A stretch of DNA of 64,000 nt from Kingella pumchi (GTDB taxonomy: Bacteria > Pseudomonadota > Gammaproteobacteria > Burkholderiales > Neisseriaceae). The translations under genes and the position numbers were made by a program. Within the stretch, counting starts at the first letter, position 1, and each line of letters begins with the position of its first letter. Location of the stretch: assembly GCF_022288825.1 (NCBI RefSeq), contig NZ_JAKOOW010000023.1, forward strand, positions 24,793-88,792. Direction: 5' to 3'. The notes under the pieces are model-generated. The model worked only from the letters and a program-made list of their open reading frames with translations. It was not told where the DNA came from and did no database searches. This document shows, one piece after another, positions 29,417 to 38,953 of the stretch.

Positions 29417-29772
29417 TTTTAACAACCTTAGTAAAACAATAAAAACAAGTAAAAAAGCGAGCTGACCTTGAGAAGGAATCTTCCTAAAGACGCCCGTTTG
29501 GTTTTGCAACGGGGCGTATTGTGCCTGAATTTGCGCAAATTGGCAATATGACGGAAAACGGCAGTAAATTAAAAACCCGCCCACATATTCGCAAATAAAT
29601 TAAGCCGATATTTTGTTTGTGTATTTATTTGTCAAAACGTCAATTCCTCGTTGCATTCACGCAACAAGACGATAAATTTGCCCCGCCGCCATTGTGCTAT
29701 ACTCACGCCCCGCAAAAGATGGCCATTCCACGAAATCCGCAACCGTCCCATCCCAACTTAAAAGGAAACAGA
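29417..29772. other. Divergent regulatory region between the lipoprotein gene and slyD
   Basis: This 356 bp AT-rich stretch has no convincing gene. It should contain both divergent promoters. The clearest element is the extended -10 before slyD at 29698-29703. It lacks uptake motifs, unusual for this window. Confidence 0.6.
29698..29703 (+). promoter_or_regulatory. Extended -10 element of slyD
   Basis: TATACT is preceded by TGC (TGCTATACT), an extended -10 pattern, 70 bases before the slyD start. No strong -35 box is visible, as expected for this promoter type. Confidence 0.55.
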
Positions 29773-30249
29773 ATGATTAAGAAAAACTCCGTAGTCGGCC
29801 TGCATTACAAAATGTACGATGCCGACAACAACCTGCTTGACGAAACCACCGAACCGATGGTGTATCTGCACGGCGGCTACGACGGCATTTTCCCGCTGGT
29901 GGAAGAAGCGCTGCACGAAAAAAACATCGGCGATACCGTTGATGTGCTGATGCAGCCTGAAGACGCTTTCGGCGAACAAGATCCCGAGCTGGTGCGCATT
30001 GAAGATGTGAAAGTCTTTCCGGTGGAAGTCGAGCCGGGCATGATGTTTGAAGCCGACGACCCGCAGCACGGCGTCGTTATCTACCGGGTAACCGATGTTG
30101 CCGACGGCAAAGCGGTGGTGGACGGCAACCACCCGCTGGCGGGGATGAAAATCCGCTTCCAAGGCACTGTCGAGAGCATTCGCGAAGCCAATGCCGAAGA
30201 AATCGCCCACGGCCATGCCCACGGCGCGCACGGACATCACCATCATTAA
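29773..30249 (+). CDS. slyD: FKBP-type peptidyl-prolyl isomerase SlyD
   Basis: The enzyme is a cytosolic prolyl isomerase and chaperone. The 158-residue protein has the FKBP core (VVGLHYKMYDADNNLLDETTEPMVYLHGGYDGIFPLVEEAL), the inserted-flap domain and NHPLAGMKIRF. The His-rich tail HGHAHGAHGHHHH is the nickel-binding tail of SlyD, involved in metal delivery. I chose the ATG at 29773 because AAAGGAAACAG precedes it. Confidence 0.95.
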   Translation: MIKKNSVVGLHYKMYDADNNLLDETTEPMVYLHGGYDGIFPLVEEALHEKNIGDTVDVLMQPEDAFGEQDPELVRIEDVKVFPVEVEPGMMFEADDPQHGVVIYRVTDVADGKAVVDGNHPLAGMKIRFQGTVESIREANAEEIAHGHAHGAHGHHHH

Positions 30250-30268
30250 ACTGCCGAGTTGAAAACAA

Positions 30269-30304
30269 AACGGGTAATGCACTGGCTGCATTACCCGTTT
30301 TTTA
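30269..30304 (+). terminator. Rho-independent terminator of slyD
   Basis: AACGGGTAATGCA pairs with TGCATTACCCGTT across a short loop and is followed by a T run. It is not derived from uptake motifs. Confidence 0.88.
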
Positions 30305-30339
30305 TCGCAGCATTACGCCGAAATGCCATACATAAAAAG

Positions 30340-30376
30340 TTTTCAGGCTGCCTGAATAATACAGGCAGCCTGAAAA
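30340..30376. terminator. Inverted uptake-sequence pair downstream of ccoP
   Basis: TTTTCAGGCTGCCTG and its inverse complement form a 15 bp stem. It would end the minus-strand cco operon, convergent with slyD. Confidence 0.75.
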
Positions 30377-30396
30377 CCGGTTTGCGGCCAAATGGC

Positions 30397-31359
30397 TTAT
30401 TTGCTGCCGACGGCGTTTTTGGTGTCGGTCGGCAAAGCCTTGCCTTTGGGATGGGATTTGCCCCACACATAGGCGGTCAGGATGTGGATTTTTTCGTCGG
30501 TCAAAAAGCCTTCCCATGCCGGCATCTGGTTGTGGCGACCGCCGGTAATGGTTTCGATAATGGCTTTTTCGCTGCCGCCCCACAGCCAAGTGTTGTCGGT
30601 CAGGTTCGGTGCCATGCCCTGGTTGCCCTGGCCTTTGTCGCCATGGCAGACCGCGCAGTTGGCGGCAAAAGTTGCCTGGCCGCGGGCGGCACGCTCTTCG
30701 TTATGTTGCTTGCCGGAGAGCGACATCACATAGTTGGCCACGTCTTTCACGCCTTCTTCACCGAATTTCGGACCCCAAGCAGCCATCACGCCGGTACGGC
30801 CTTTGGAGATGGTTTCGTGGATTTTCTCTGGCGTACCGCCCCACAGCCAGTCGGAGTCGGTCAGGTTGGGGAAGCCACGCCGACCCTCGGCATCGGAGCC
30901 GTGGCATTGGATACAGTAGGTGGCAAACAGGTTTTGGCCGATTTTCATCGCTTCCGGATTCTTGGCGACGTCTTCGACTTTCATCTGCGCAAACTTCTTA
31001 TATATCTTGCCGTATTGCGCTTCGGCAGCCTGAACTTCCTTGCGGTAGGCATTGCGGCTGGTCCAGTGTTCGCCGCCGAAGGAGATGCCTTTGTAATCGC
31101 CCATGCCAGGATAGACGATCAGATATGCGATACCAAATACAATGGTACAAATAAACATCCAAAACCACCACTTGGGCAGGGGGTTGTTGTATTCCTCAAT
31201 ACCGTCCCAAGAATGACCCATGGTTTTGACTTCTTCGCCTTTGGGCGGGGCTTTGACTTTGTTTTGCGACAGCAGCAGCCATATGATGCCGATAAAGCTG
31301 GCAACGACTATTGCGATAATGTAGTAATGCCAAAATCGGCTGGTGAATTGTGATTCCAT
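30397..31359 (-). CDS. ccoP: cbb3-type cytochrome c oxidase subunit III (diheme)
   Basis: CcoP passes electrons from periplasmic cytochromes to CcoN. The 320-residue protein has two N-terminal membrane helices and two c-type heme sites, CIQCH and CAVCH. It ends soon after the second heme domain, so it lacks the third heme domain reported for pathogenic Neisseria CcoP. The start overlaps the ccoQ stop by one base (TAATG). Confidence 0.96.
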   Translation of the reverse strand: MESQFTSRFWHYYIIAIVVASFIGIIWLLLSQNKVKAPPKGEEVKTMGHSWDGIEEYNNPLPKWWFWMFICTIVFGIAYLIVYPGMGDYKGISFGGEHWTSRNAYRKEVQAAEAQYGKIYKKFAQMKVEDVAKNPEAMKIGQNLFATYCIQCHGSDAEGRRGFPNLTDSDWLWGGTPEKIHETISKGRTGVMAAWGPKFGEEGVKDVANYVMSLSGKQHNEERAARGQATFAANCAVCHGDKGQGNQGMAPNLTDNTWLWGGSEKAIIETITGGRHNQMPAWEGFLTDEKIHILTAYVWGKSHPKGKALPTDTKNAVGSK

Positions 31360-31568
31360 TATTTTGCTCCGTGCCCATGTTCTGACTGGACATCATCTTG
31401 TTTTTTGGTTTGTGTTTGCTCGTCAGGCGTATCGGGGTCATCCACGATGCTGTTGGCCGCTTCGTCGTAATTGGCTTTGTTGCGCTTGTTCATCACGACA
31501 TAAACCACCAGGGCAAAGCTGATCGATACCCACAAGGTAAACAAGATGCGTACCCCATTCAGATCCAT
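31359..31568 (-). CDS. ccoQ: cbb3-type cytochrome oxidase subunit CcoQ
   Basis: This 69-residue protein has one membrane helix (ILFTLWVSISFALVVYVVM), a charged KRNKANYDEAA segment typical of CcoQ/FixQ, and a hydrophilic Gln/Thr/His-rich tail. It stabilises the oxidase. It sits between ccoO and ccoP, as expected. Confidence 0.9.
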   Translation of the reverse strand: MDLNGVRILFTLWVSISFALVVYVVMNKRNKANYDEAANSIVDDPDTPDEQTQTKKQDDVQSEHGHGAK

Positions 31569-31574
31569 AGTGTT

Positions 31575-32186
31575 TTACCTTGTGTTTTTCAGCGCCAGAC
31601 CCAAGCCCTGCAGATAGGCAACCACCGCATCCAGCTCGGATTTATTTTTCAACTCTTCCGGTGCTTTTTCAATTTCTTCGTCGGTGTAGGGGGTACCGGC
31701 ACGCTGTTGGGCTTTCAGGTTGCTGACCGTCGCTTCGATATCGACCTTATTGCGCGCAAGCCACGGGAATGCGGGCATATTGGACTCGGGTTCGACTTCG
31801 CGCGGGTTGATCAGGTGGATGCGGTGCCATTCGTCGGAATAACGGCCGCCCACGCGCGCCAAATCAGGGCCGGTACGTTTGGAACCCCATTGGAAGGGGC
31901 GGTCGTACACCGATTCGCCGGCCACCGAATAGTGGCCGTAGCGTTCGGTTTCGGCGCGGAAGGGGCGAATCATCTGCGAGTGGCAGTTGTAGCAGCCTTC
32001 ACGGATATAGATGTCGCGCCCGGCCGACTGCAGCGCGGTATAGGGTTTGACCCCTTTGGTCGGCGTGATCACTTCTTTGGTGAAAAACAGCGGGACGACT
32101 TCAACCAACAAGCCGATACTGATCACGATAAAGGTAAACACGATCAGGAAACCGACTTTCTCTTCAACCAATGCTTGTAATTTCAT
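31575..32186 (-). CDS. ccoO: cbb3-type cytochrome c oxidase subunit II
   Basis: This monoheme membrane-anchored subunit has 203 residues. An N-terminal helix is followed by the heme c site [12 protein letters not shown] and the axial Met region [10 protein letters not shown]. It is encoded 21 bases after ccoN. Confidence 0.96.
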   Translation of the reverse strand: MKLQALVEEKVGFLIVFTFIVISIGLLVEVVPLFFTKEVITPTKGVKPYTALQSAGRDIYIREGCYNCHSQMIRPFRAETERYGHYSVAGESVYDRPFQWGSKRTGPDLARVGGRYSDEWHRIHLINPREVEPESNMPAFPWLARNKVDIEATVSNLKAQQRAGTPYTDEEIEKAPEELKNKSELDAVVAYLQGLGLALKNTR

Positions 32187-32207
32187 TTTGGTAGCCTGTT
32201 AGTATTA

Positions 32208-33641
32208 TTAATGGTGCTGTGTTTGTGCGAGCGCGGGGATTTCGGCATCGACCGGTTTGCCCTGCATAATGGTGCGGTACATATTGTAGGCCATCAGTAC
32301 CATGCCGCTCAGATACAGTACGCCGCCGAGGAAACGGATAACGTAGTAGGGCTTGGAGCGGCTGACCGAAGCGATAAACGCATGAGTCAGCGTGCCGTCG
32401 GCGTTGAGCTGGCTCCACAACAGACCCTGCATCACACCGGCAATCCACATCGAAGAGATATAGAACACCACGCCAATGGTGGCGATCCAGAAGTGAGCGT
32501 CGATCAGTTTCACGCTGTACATTTCCTTACGGCCGAACAAGCGCGGAATCAGGTAGTAGATCGAACCGATGGTAACGAAGCCCACCCAGCCCAGCGCGCC
32601 GGAGTGCACGTGGCCGACCGTCCAGTCGGTGTAATGGCTCAACGCATTGACCGCTTTGATCGACATCATCGGGCCTTCGAAAGTGGACATGCCGTAGAAA
32701 GACAGCGACACCACCAGGAATTTCAGAATCGGGTCGGTACGCAGTTTGTCCCAGGCGCCGGAGAGCGTCATGATGCCGTTAATCATGCCGCCCCAAGAGG
32801 GTGCGAACAGAATCAGCGACAGCACCATACCCAGCGACTGCGTCCAATCCGGCAGCGCGGTGTAGTGAAGATGGTGGGGGCCCGCCCACATATAGGTGAA
32901 AATCAGCGCCCAGAAGTGCACCACCGACAAACGGTAGGAGTAAACCGGACGGCCGGCCTGCTTGGGAACGAAGTAGTACATCATGCCCAAGAACGCCGCG
33001 GTCAGGAAAAAGCCCACCGCATTGTGGCCGTACCACCACTGCACCATCGCGTCGATGGCACCGTAGTAAACGGGGTAAGACTTCATCGGTGAAGCGGGGA
33101 TGCTGAGATTGTTGACGATATGCAGCAGCGCAATCGCAAGAATGTAGCCGCCGTAGAACCAGTTGGCCACATAAATGTGTTTTACCTTGCGCTTAGCGAT
33201 GGTGCCGAAGAACACGATGGCGTAGGCGATCCACACCGCCGCGATCAGGATGTCGATCGGCCATTCCAGCTCGGCATATTCTTTGGCCTGGGTGTAGCCC
33301 AGCGGCAGGGTAATCGCCGCCAGCACAATCACCAGCTGCCAGCCCCAGAAAGTAAAGGCCGGCAGCCAGCCGCCGAACAGGCGAGTGTTACAGGTGCGCT
33401 GCACCACATAGTAAGACGTTGCGAAAAGGCCGCTGCCGCCAAACGCGAAAATCACCGCGTTGGTATGCAGCGGACGGATGCGCCCGAAGTGGAACCACGG
33501 ACCGACGTTGGACAAATCCAACTCCGGCCAGCGCAGCTGGGCGGCGGCAATCACCCCCACCAGCATGCCGACGATGCCCCAAATCACGGTCATCACGGTA
33601 AACTGGCGCACCACTTTATAGTTGTAGGTTTGCGTTTCCAT
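32208..33641 (-). CDS. ccoN: cbb3-type cytochrome c oxidase catalytic subunit I
   Basis: CcoN carries heme b and the heme b3-CuB centre that reduces oxygen at low tension and pumps protons. The 477-residue protein has 12 transmembrane helices. Metal ligands are visible in [40 protein letters not shown] and [13 protein letters not shown]. It is the first gene of ccoNOQP. Such operons are usually FNR-controlled, but I found no clear FNR site upstream. Confidence 0.97.
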   Translation of the reverse strand: METQTYNYKVVRQFTVMTVIWGIVGMLVGVIAAAQLRWPELDLSNVGPWFHFGRIRPLHTNAVIFAFGGSGLFATSYYVVQRTCNTRLFGGWLPAFTFWGWQLVIVLAAITLPLGYTQAKEYAELEWPIDILIAAVWIAYAIVFFGTIAKRKVKHIYVANWFYGGYILAIALLHIVNNLSIPASPMKSYPVYYGAIDAMVQWWYGHNAVGFFLTAAFLGMMYYFVPKQAGRPVYSYRLSVVHFWALIFTYMWAGPHHLHYTALPDWTQSLGMVLSLILFAPSWGGMINGIMTLSGAWDKLRTDPILKFLVVSLSFYGMSTFEGPMMSIKAVNALSHYTDWTVGHVHSGALGWVGFVTIGSIYYLIPRLFGRKEMYSVKLIDAHFWIATIGVVFYISSMWIAGVMQGLLWSQLNADGTLTHAFIASVSRSKPYYVIRFLGGVLYLSGMVLMAYNMYRTIMQGKPVDAEIPALAQTQHH

Positions 33642-33932
33642 TGTTCAAAGTCTCCATAAATACCGCCGCAACGCGAGCCGCCTGCAGGCAGCCTGAAACC
33701 TGTTACGTTACCGACGGTTTTACTGTGTAAATATTTTTTTACATGTGTGGTCAATCCAACTTGGTATTTTAAAGCAAAACCGCCTTTCCCACCAAACAGA
33801 ATAATGGTAAAACACACATCTTTTCCGCAGGCATATGCGGCTTTTGCTGAATGTTGCCGGCTTATCCGCTTTTCAAAAAAGCGGTTTTAACACAATTCGA
33901 ATAACCAAACCAAACAAATTTTAACACTTCTT
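33642..33932. other. Divergent regulatory region between ccoN and the M61 peptidase gene
   Basis: This 291 bp stretch has no gene. It contains one uptake motif at about 33687-33699, an AT-rich ccoN leader, and a stem-loop CCGCTTTTCAAAAAAGCGG at 33866-33884 followed by TTTT. I see no convincing TTGAT-N4-ATCAA FNR site. Confidence 0.6.
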
Positions 33933-35693
33933 ATGATTCGTTACACCGTCTCTCCGCTGCCCGCAAGCCACCAATGGCAGGTATGCCTGACTTTCAGGCA
34001 GCCTGAAAACGCCACGCAAACGCTCGCGCTGGCCAACTGGACGCCCGGCAGCTACATGATCCGCGACTTTAGCCGCCACATCACCGCCATCCGCGCCGAG
34101 TGCGACGGCCGTCCCGCCGCGCTGGTGCAAACCGCCAAAAACCGCTGGCAAACGCCGGCCCAGGCCGGGCAGTACAGCATTTTCTATACCGTTTACGCCA
34201 ACGATATGTCCGTGCGCGCTTCCCTGCTCGATACCGACCGCGGCTTTATCGACGGCGCCTGCCTATTTCTCAGTCTGCCCGATTGCCACAACCAGACGCA
34301 CCAGGTCAGCTTTGAAAAGCTGCCTGAAAACTGGCAGATCGCCACCACTTTGACGCAAACAGCCGCGCAAACCTTTCAGGCTGCCTCCTACGGCGAATTA
34401 ATCGACCACCCTTTCGAGCTGGGTGCCGCCATCGAAATCCTTGAATTTTCCGCCCGCAGCATTCCCCACCGCATCGCCATTAGCGGCATTTATCCCGATT
34501 TCGACCGCAGCCGCCTGATTGAAGACAGCCGCAAAATCTGCGAAACCGCGCTCTCCATCTTCCCGCAACAGGCGCCCTTTGGCGAATATCTGTTCTTGCT
34601 GCACGTTGGCGACCAAATCTACGGCGGTCTCGAACACCGCAGCAGCACCGCCCTGCACATCGACCGCCACAGCCTGCCCGCCTACGGCCTGGGCGAAGCC
34701 GACCGCGGCTATACCGAGCTGCTCGGCCTGATTTCCCACGAATACTTCCACGCCTGGAACGTCAAATCCGTCAAACCCGCCGCCTTCGAGCCCTACGATT
34801 TGGAGCAGGAAAGCTACACCGAGCAGCTATGGGCGTTTGAAGGCATCACCGCCTATTACGACGACCTGATTCTCGCCCGCAGCGGCGTTATCAGCCCCGC
34901 CGCCTATCTCAACCTGCTCGCCCGCACCCTCAGCCACTGCCGCCAGCTGCCCGGCAGCCGCGTGCAGACGCTGGCCGAATCCAGCTTCGCCGCCTGGCAC
35001 AAATTCTACAAAGCCGACGAAAATAGCCCCAACGCCATCGTCAGCTACTACCAGCAAGGCTCGCTGGCTGCCCTGTGCCTAGACCAACTCATCCGCCGCA
35101 ACAGCGACAACAGCCAAAGCCTGGACACCGTGATGCGCGGCCTTTACCAAGACTGGCTCGACAGCCGCAGCGGCATCACCGAAGGCAGCTGGCAGCGGCG
35201 CGCGCAGGAAATCCTCGGCCAAGACCTCGCCGGCTTTTTTCAGGCTGCCCTGTACAGCACCGCCGAGCTGCCACTGGTCGAAGCGCTGCGCCATATCGGC
35301 GTTGAGTTGCGCTGGCAGCCTGAAAAATCCGGCAGCAAAGGCGGCGTGGTCGAAAACTTCCCCGCCGCAGCCGAGCCGGCGGCCGAACTGGGCTGCCGTT
35401 TCAAACAGCAAGACGGCCACGCCCTGATTACCCACGTGCTCAACGGCAGCGCCGCCGAGCGCAGCGGTCTGATGCCGCAGGACAAAATCATCGCCGTTGA
35501 CGGCTACGCCTGCCGCGATTTCGACCACCAGGCCGCCGATATAGCCGGTAAGCGCCACCGCCTGCACTTTTTCCGCCACGGCGTGCTGCGCGAAACCGAC
35601 ATCGTCCCCCAAGCCGCCGCCGCCCAAACCGCCTACCTGAAAATCAGCGACCTCGCCGCTCTCGAAAGCTGGCTCGCCGCCCAAGCAGCCTGA
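33933..35693 (+). CDS. M61 (glycyl aminopeptidase-type) metallopeptidase with PDZ domain
   Basis: This 586-residue protein has the M61 N-terminal domain (NWTPGSYMIRDFSRHI), the zinc motif HEYFHAWNVK (HExxH with the downstream Glu in EQLWAFEGITAYYDDL), and a C-terminal PDZ domain (SAAERSGLMPQDKIIAVDG). The family cleaves N-terminal residues from peptides. There is no signal peptide, so it is probably cytosolic. The stop TGA lies in an uptake motif (C-terminus AAQAA); other copies encode FRQPENA and WQPEK. Confidence 0.88.
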   Translation: MIRYTVSPLPASHQWQVCLTFRQPENATQTLALANWTPGSYMIRDFSRHITAIRAECDGRPAALVQTAKNRWQTPAQAGQYSIFYTVYANDMSVRASLLDTDRGFIDGACLFLSLPDCHNQTHQVSFEKLPENWQIATTLTQTAAQTFQAASYGELIDHPFELGAAIEILEFSARSIPHRIAISGIYPDFDRSRLIEDSRKICETALSIFPQQAPFGEYLFLLHVGDQIYGGLEHRSSTALHIDRHSLPAYGLGEADRGYTELLGLISHEYFHAWNVKSVKPAAFEPYDLEQESYTEQLWAFEGITAYYDDLILARSGVISPAAYLNLLARTLSHCRQLPGSRVQTLAESSFAAWHKFYKADENSPNAIVSYYQQGSLAALCLDQLIRRNSDNSQSLDTVMRGLYQDWLDSRSGITEGSWQRRAQEILGQDLAGFFQAALYSTAELPLVEALRHIGVELRWQPEKSGSKGGVVENFPAAAEPAAELGCRFKQQDGHALITHVLNGSAAERSGLMPQDKIIAVDGYACRDFDHQAADIAGKRHRLHFFRHGVLRETDIVPQAAAAQTAYLKISDLAALESWLAAQAA

Positions 35694-35765
35694 AACCGCA
35701 GCATTTAATACCGCAGCGGCAAAGGCAGCCTGAAAACCCCGTCCACCCGCAACCCGCCCCACGGC

Positions 35766-35798
35766 AAAGCAGCCTGAAAACCTTTCAGGCTGCCTTTT
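35766..35798. terminator. Inverted uptake-sequence pair after the M61 gene
   Basis: AAAGCAGCCTGAAAA and TTTCAGGCTGCCTTTT face each other across two bases, just before the next gene. Confidence 0.65.
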
Positions 35799-35814
35799 GC
35801 ACCGAAAGAAACGC

Positions 35815-36474
35815 ATGAAACCCCTGCTCCGCCTGCTGCTGCCGCTCGCCCTGCTCGCCGCCCTTGCCGGCTGCGAAGGCGCGCTGAGCCAAGATTTGTC
35901 CGACGACGCCTCGGCAGCCGCAGCCGCTTCCGCCGCCGTCGAAGCGCAATCCGCAGAACGGCCGCTGCCGCAGCTGCCGGCCGCGCAAAGCGGCAACCTG
36001 CTGCTTGATGCCGCCGCCCTTGCCGACGCCCAGCAGCGGCTGTCCGAACAGCTTGGCCGGCCAGCCGAACAAATCCTGATAACCGGCAGCATCGACTTTT
36101 ACGACGGCGACGAGCCGCGCATCGAAATCGACCTGGTTGCACCCGACGACGCCCTGCGCAGCGAACACTACATCTACCGTAGCGGCCTGTGGCAGCGCAG
36201 CGAAACCGACATCCTGCCGCCCGAGCGCAAAAAGCCGCTGCCCGCCGAAGCGCTGTCGTCCGTGCGCTTTGACCAAGCTGCCGAGCTGGCGCAGGCATGG
36301 GCAGCCAAAGCCGCCGGTGTACATGCCGTGGTCCGCGAGCCCTATTATCTGTCGCTGATGCCGCTGGCCGACGGCAGCCGCTTCTGGCACAGCGCCACCA
36401 TCGAAACCCGCCGCGGCCAGTATTACCTGAGCTTCCGCCGCGACGGCAGCGTATGGGAATTCAAAAAACTGTAA
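35815..36474 (+). CDS. Putative lipoprotein of unknown function
   Basis: This 219-residue protein has a lipoprotein signal (MKPLLRLLLPLALLAALAGC). The mature part has an Ala-rich linker, then a folded segment with beta-strand character (QILITGSIDFYDGDEPRIEIDLV, FWHSATIETRRGQYYLSFRRDG). I chose the ATG at 35815 because it begins the signal peptide; an earlier ATG at 35797 adds six charged residues. No family is recognised. Confidence 0.75.
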   Translation: MKPLLRLLLPLALLAALAGCEGALSQDLSDDASAAAAASAAVEAQSAERPLPQLPAAQSGNLLLDAAALADAQQRLSEQLGRPAEQILITGSIDFYDGDEPRIEIDLVAPDDALRSEHYIYRSGLWQRSETDILPPERKKPLPAEALSSVRFDQAAELAQAWAAKAAGVHAVVREPYYLSLMPLADGSRFWHSATIETRRGQYYLSFRRDGSVWEFKKL

Positions 36475-36484
36475 ACCCGCGCCG

Positions 36485-36532
36485 TTTCAGGCAGCCTGAA
36501 AGCCGCCGTCTGTCTTTTCAGGCTGCCTGAAA
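36485..36532. terminator. Paired uptake sequences between the lipoprotein gene and nadD
   Basis: TTTCAGGCAGCCTGAAA at 36485 is itself palindromic and faces a second copy at about 36515-36532. It may terminate the lipoprotein gene. Confidence 0.6.
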
Positions 36533-36554
36533 CCCTTTTCAAGAAAGCCCGAGC

Positions 36555-37181
36555 ATGACCTTCCCTTCCCGCCGCCCCGCCATCGGCCTGTTCGGCGGCA
36601 GCTTCGACCCCGTCCACAACGGCCATCTGCACATCGCCCGCGCCTTTGCCGACGAGCTGGCGCTCGACACCGTCATCTTCCTGCCCGCCGGCGACCCCTA
36701 CCACAAAGGCGGCAGCCGCACCGACGCCCGCCACCGGCTGGCGATGGCGCAACTGGCGGCGCAGGCCGACCCGCGCTTTGCCGTCAGCGACTGCGACATC
36801 GTCCGCCGCGGCGCCACCTACAGCAGCGACACCGCCGCCATCTTCCGCCAAAACTTCCCCGCCGCCGATCTGTGGTGGCTGCTCGGCGCCGACAGCCTGA
36901 ACACCCTGCACACCTGGAAAAACTGGCGTCAGTTTGCCGACACCGTCAATATCGCTGTCGCCCGTCGTGCAGACGGCGGCACCGCACCCGACGCCGAACG
37001 CGCCGCCTGGCAGCGGCAGGCCGAAGCCGCAGGCAGCCTGAAAACCCTGTCCGCGCCGCTGCATCCGGCCAGTTCCACCGACATCCGCCGCGCCCTTGCC
37101 GGCGGCGGCGATGCCGGCGCGCTGCTGCCGCCAGAAGTGGCCGCCTATATCCGCCGCCACCGCCTTTACCATGCAGCCTGA
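36555..37181 (+). CDS. nadD: Nicotinate-nucleotide adenylyltransferase
   Basis: The enzyme makes nicotinate adenine dinucleotide in NAD synthesis. The 208-residue protein has the nucleotidyltransferase motif GLFGGSFDPVHNGHL and the C-terminal SSTDIRRAL. A partial uptake motif encodes GSLKT. The stop TGA lies in another (C-terminus LYHAA). rsfS follows, the usual bacterial order. Confidence 0.96.
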   Translation: MTFPSRRPAIGLFGGSFDPVHNGHLHIARAFADELALDTVIFLPAGDPYHKGGSRTDARHRLAMAQLAAQADPRFAVSDCDIVRRGATYSSDTAAIFRQNFPAADLWWLLGADSLNTLHTWKNWRQFADTVNIAVARRADGGTAPDAERAAWQRQAEAAGSLKTLSAPLHPASSTDIRRALAGGGDAGALLPPEVAAYIRRHRLYHAA

Positions 37182-37203
37182 ACGCCGCCGCGCCGCGATG
37201 GCG

Positions 37204-37209
37204 TATAAT
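37204..37209 (+). promoter_or_regulatory. Probable -10 element of rsfS
   Basis: TATAAT lies 32 bases before the rsfS start. It suggests that rsfS has its own promoter besides any readthrough from nadD. Confidence 0.4.
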
Positions 37210-37241
37210 CGCCCGTTTCCCAAACCATCCGATTTTCATCT

Positions 37242-37625
37242 ATGAACGAACAAGATTCCGCCCGCCTGGCGCAGATGGTCGAAACCGCCGTCAATGCGCT
37301 CGAAGACATCAAAGCCAAAGACATCGTCGTTATCGACACCTCCGAAAAAACCTCGCTGTTTGCCCGCATGATCATCGCCAGCGGCGACAGCAACCGCCAA
37401 GTGCGCGCGCTGGCCAACAACGTTTCCGTGTCGCTCAAAGAAGCCGGCTTCCTGCTGATCGGCAGCGAAGGCCAGGACAGCGGCGAATGGGCGCTGGTCG
37501 ATGCCGACGACCTGCTGGTACACGTTATGCTGCCGGCCGTGCGCGATTTTTACGATATCGAAGCGCTGTGGGGCGGCCAAAAACCCGCCTTCGACGGCGC
37601 CAAACCCTGGCATTCGGCCGATTAA
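37242..37625 (+). CDS. rsfS: Ribosome silencing factor RsfS
   Basis: RsfS (formerly YbeB/Iojap) binds ribosomal protein L14 and blocks subunit joining in poor conditions. The 127-residue protein has the family core ALEDIKAKDIVVIDTSEKTSLFARMIIASGDSNRQVRALA and GEWALVDADDLLVHVMLPAVRDFYDIEALWG. Confidence 0.96.
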   Translation: MNEQDSARLAQMVETAVNALEDIKAKDIVVIDTSEKTSLFARMIIASGDSNRQVRALANNVSVSLKEAGFLLIGSEGQDSGEWALVDADDLLVHVMLPAVRDFYDIEALWGGQKPAFDGAKPWHSAD

Positions 37626-37641
37626 GGCGTTTTTGCCCTTT

Positions 37642-37680
37642 CAGGCAGCCTGCGTAGCGTAGCGCAGTTGCGAAGCTAAA
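37642..37680 (+). repeat. GTAGCGTAGC repeat, copy 3
   Basis: CAGGCAGCCTG runs into CGTAGCGTAGC, then GCAGTTGCGAAGCTAAA. It has the same orientation as copy 1 and lies between rsfS and the TPR gene. Confidence 0.8.
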
Positions 37681-37712
37681 ACCGCCGTCCGCCCCGTTTT
37701 CCCCTTGCCGCC

Positions 37713-38669
37713 ATGGATCTCACCGCCCGCCTGACCCACGCCAGCGAACTCACCGACCGTCTGCAGTTCGACGCCGCCGAGTCGCTGCTGCGCCGGCTCG
37801 GCCGCCAAACCGAAGCACAGTTCGGCAGCCGCTCGGCCGAATACGCGCTGTGCCTGCGCGGCCAGGGCGAATGGCATCAGGCGGTGGGCGATCTGGCCGC
37901 CGCCGGCAGCCTGCTCAAACAAGCCAGGCTGATTTGTCTCGGCACCGTCGGCGCCGATGATCTGGCCAGCGCCCGCACCGGCGGCAGTCTCGCCCGCTTT
38001 CTCGACTGCTACGGCCGCCACCGCGAAGCCCGCGAAATGCTGGAAAACGCGCTGGCAACCTACCGCCGCGCCCTCGGTCCCAAACACCCCGACACCCTGC
38101 GCCTGACCGCCGATCTCGGCCGCGCCTGCCGCCACGACGGCGACATCCCGCAGGCGCTCGCCCATCTCGAAAGCGCCGCCGCCGCCTACGAAAAACTGTT
38201 CGGCATGGAGCACCGCCACACCGCGCAAACCTACACCGACGCCGCCGCCTGCTACCGCGTCCAAGGCTGGCACAAACAAGCGCTGTCGGTGCTCGCGCAA
38301 ACCCGCGCCATCCAAAGCCGCTGCTCTGGTGAGCGCCACCCGCGCACCATCACCGCGCTAATCGAAACCGCCGCCGTTTACGACGCGATGAAAGACCACC
38401 GCCAAGCCAAGCCGCTCTATATCCGCGCCGCCGCCGACTGCCGCGCCGTTCTCGGCAGCCGCCACCCGCTCTACGCCCACATTCTCAACTACCAGGCGCA
38501 GCACTACTGCCGCCAGCACCGCTTCGGCGCCGCCGCCAAACTGATGCAGCAGGTGCTGCCGCTGTATCTCGAACACTTCGGCAAACAACACCCCTACACC
38601 CAAGAAGCCTCGCGCAATTTCGAACTCTTCGCCCTCTTCGGCGAACGCGGCGGCGGCCAGCGGCACTGA
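37713..38669 (+). CDS. Tetratricopeptide-repeat protein
   Basis: This 318-residue protein is made of about six ~42-residue helical pairs of the kinesin-light-chain TPR type (for example YRRALGPKHPDTLRLTADLGR and ...IQSRCSGERHPRTITALIETAAVYD). There is no signal peptide or enzyme domain, so a cytosolic scaffold role is likely. The gene follows rsfS but may be separate. The TPR assignment is firm; the function is unknown. Confidence 0.8.
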   Translation: MDLTARLTHASELTDRLQFDAAESLLRRLGRQTEAQFGSRSAEYALCLRGQGEWHQAVGDLAAAGSLLKQARLICLGTVGADDLASARTGGSLARFLDCYGRHREAREMLENALATYRRALGPKHPDTLRLTADLGRACRHDGDIPQALAHLESAAAAYEKLFGMEHRHTAQTYTDAAACYRVQGWHKQALSVLAQTRAIQSRCSGERHPRTITALIETAAVYDAMKDHRQAKPLYIRAAADCRAVLGSRHPLYAHILNYQAQHYCRQHRFGAAAKLMQQVLPLYLEHFGKQHPYTQEASRNFELFALFGERGGGQRH

Positions 38670-38708
38670 GCCGCCAACCGGCAAAGCAGCGCCAAGCAGC
38701 CTGAAACC

Positions 38709-38753
38709 AAGGCAGCCTGAAAACCGCCAACGGTTTTTTCAGGCTGCTTTTTA
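38709..38753. terminator. Inverted uptake-sequence pair after the TPR gene
   Basis: AAGGCAGCCTGAAAACCG and CGGTTTTTTCAGGCTGCTTT form a stem with a 4-base loop, followed by TTTATT. Confidence 0.75.
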
Positions 38754-38790
38754 TTGCTACCGTTCGGCTTTCAGGCTGCCCGTTTCGCGG

Positions 38791-38934
38791 GCAGCACGTA
38801 GGTCGGATTCTCGAATCCGACAACCAGCCGTAAGGGCGGCATTTATGCGGGAACGGAAAATGTCGGATACGGGTATCCGACCTACAACGGCAAAGCAGCC
38901 TGAAAAACCTCCAACACGGGTTTTCAGGCTGCTT
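38791..38934. repeat. ~143 bp repeat, left copy flanking the TonB receptor gene
   Basis: The unit begins GCAGCACGTAGGTCGGATTC. It contains two hairpins (GTCGGATTC...GAATCCGAC and GTCGGATAC...TATCCGAC) and ends in an inverted uptake-motif pair. A nearly identical unit in the same orientation lies at 41202-41344, on the other side of the receptor gene. Confidence 0.85.
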
Positions 38935-38953
38935 TGTGTGAAGTGCGCCAGAC

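Noticed and set aside
33642..33932. FNR site for the cbb3 operon
   Set aside because: TTGAC and AT-rich words occur, but no TTGAT-N4-ATCAA-like palindrome could be lined up at a useful position.
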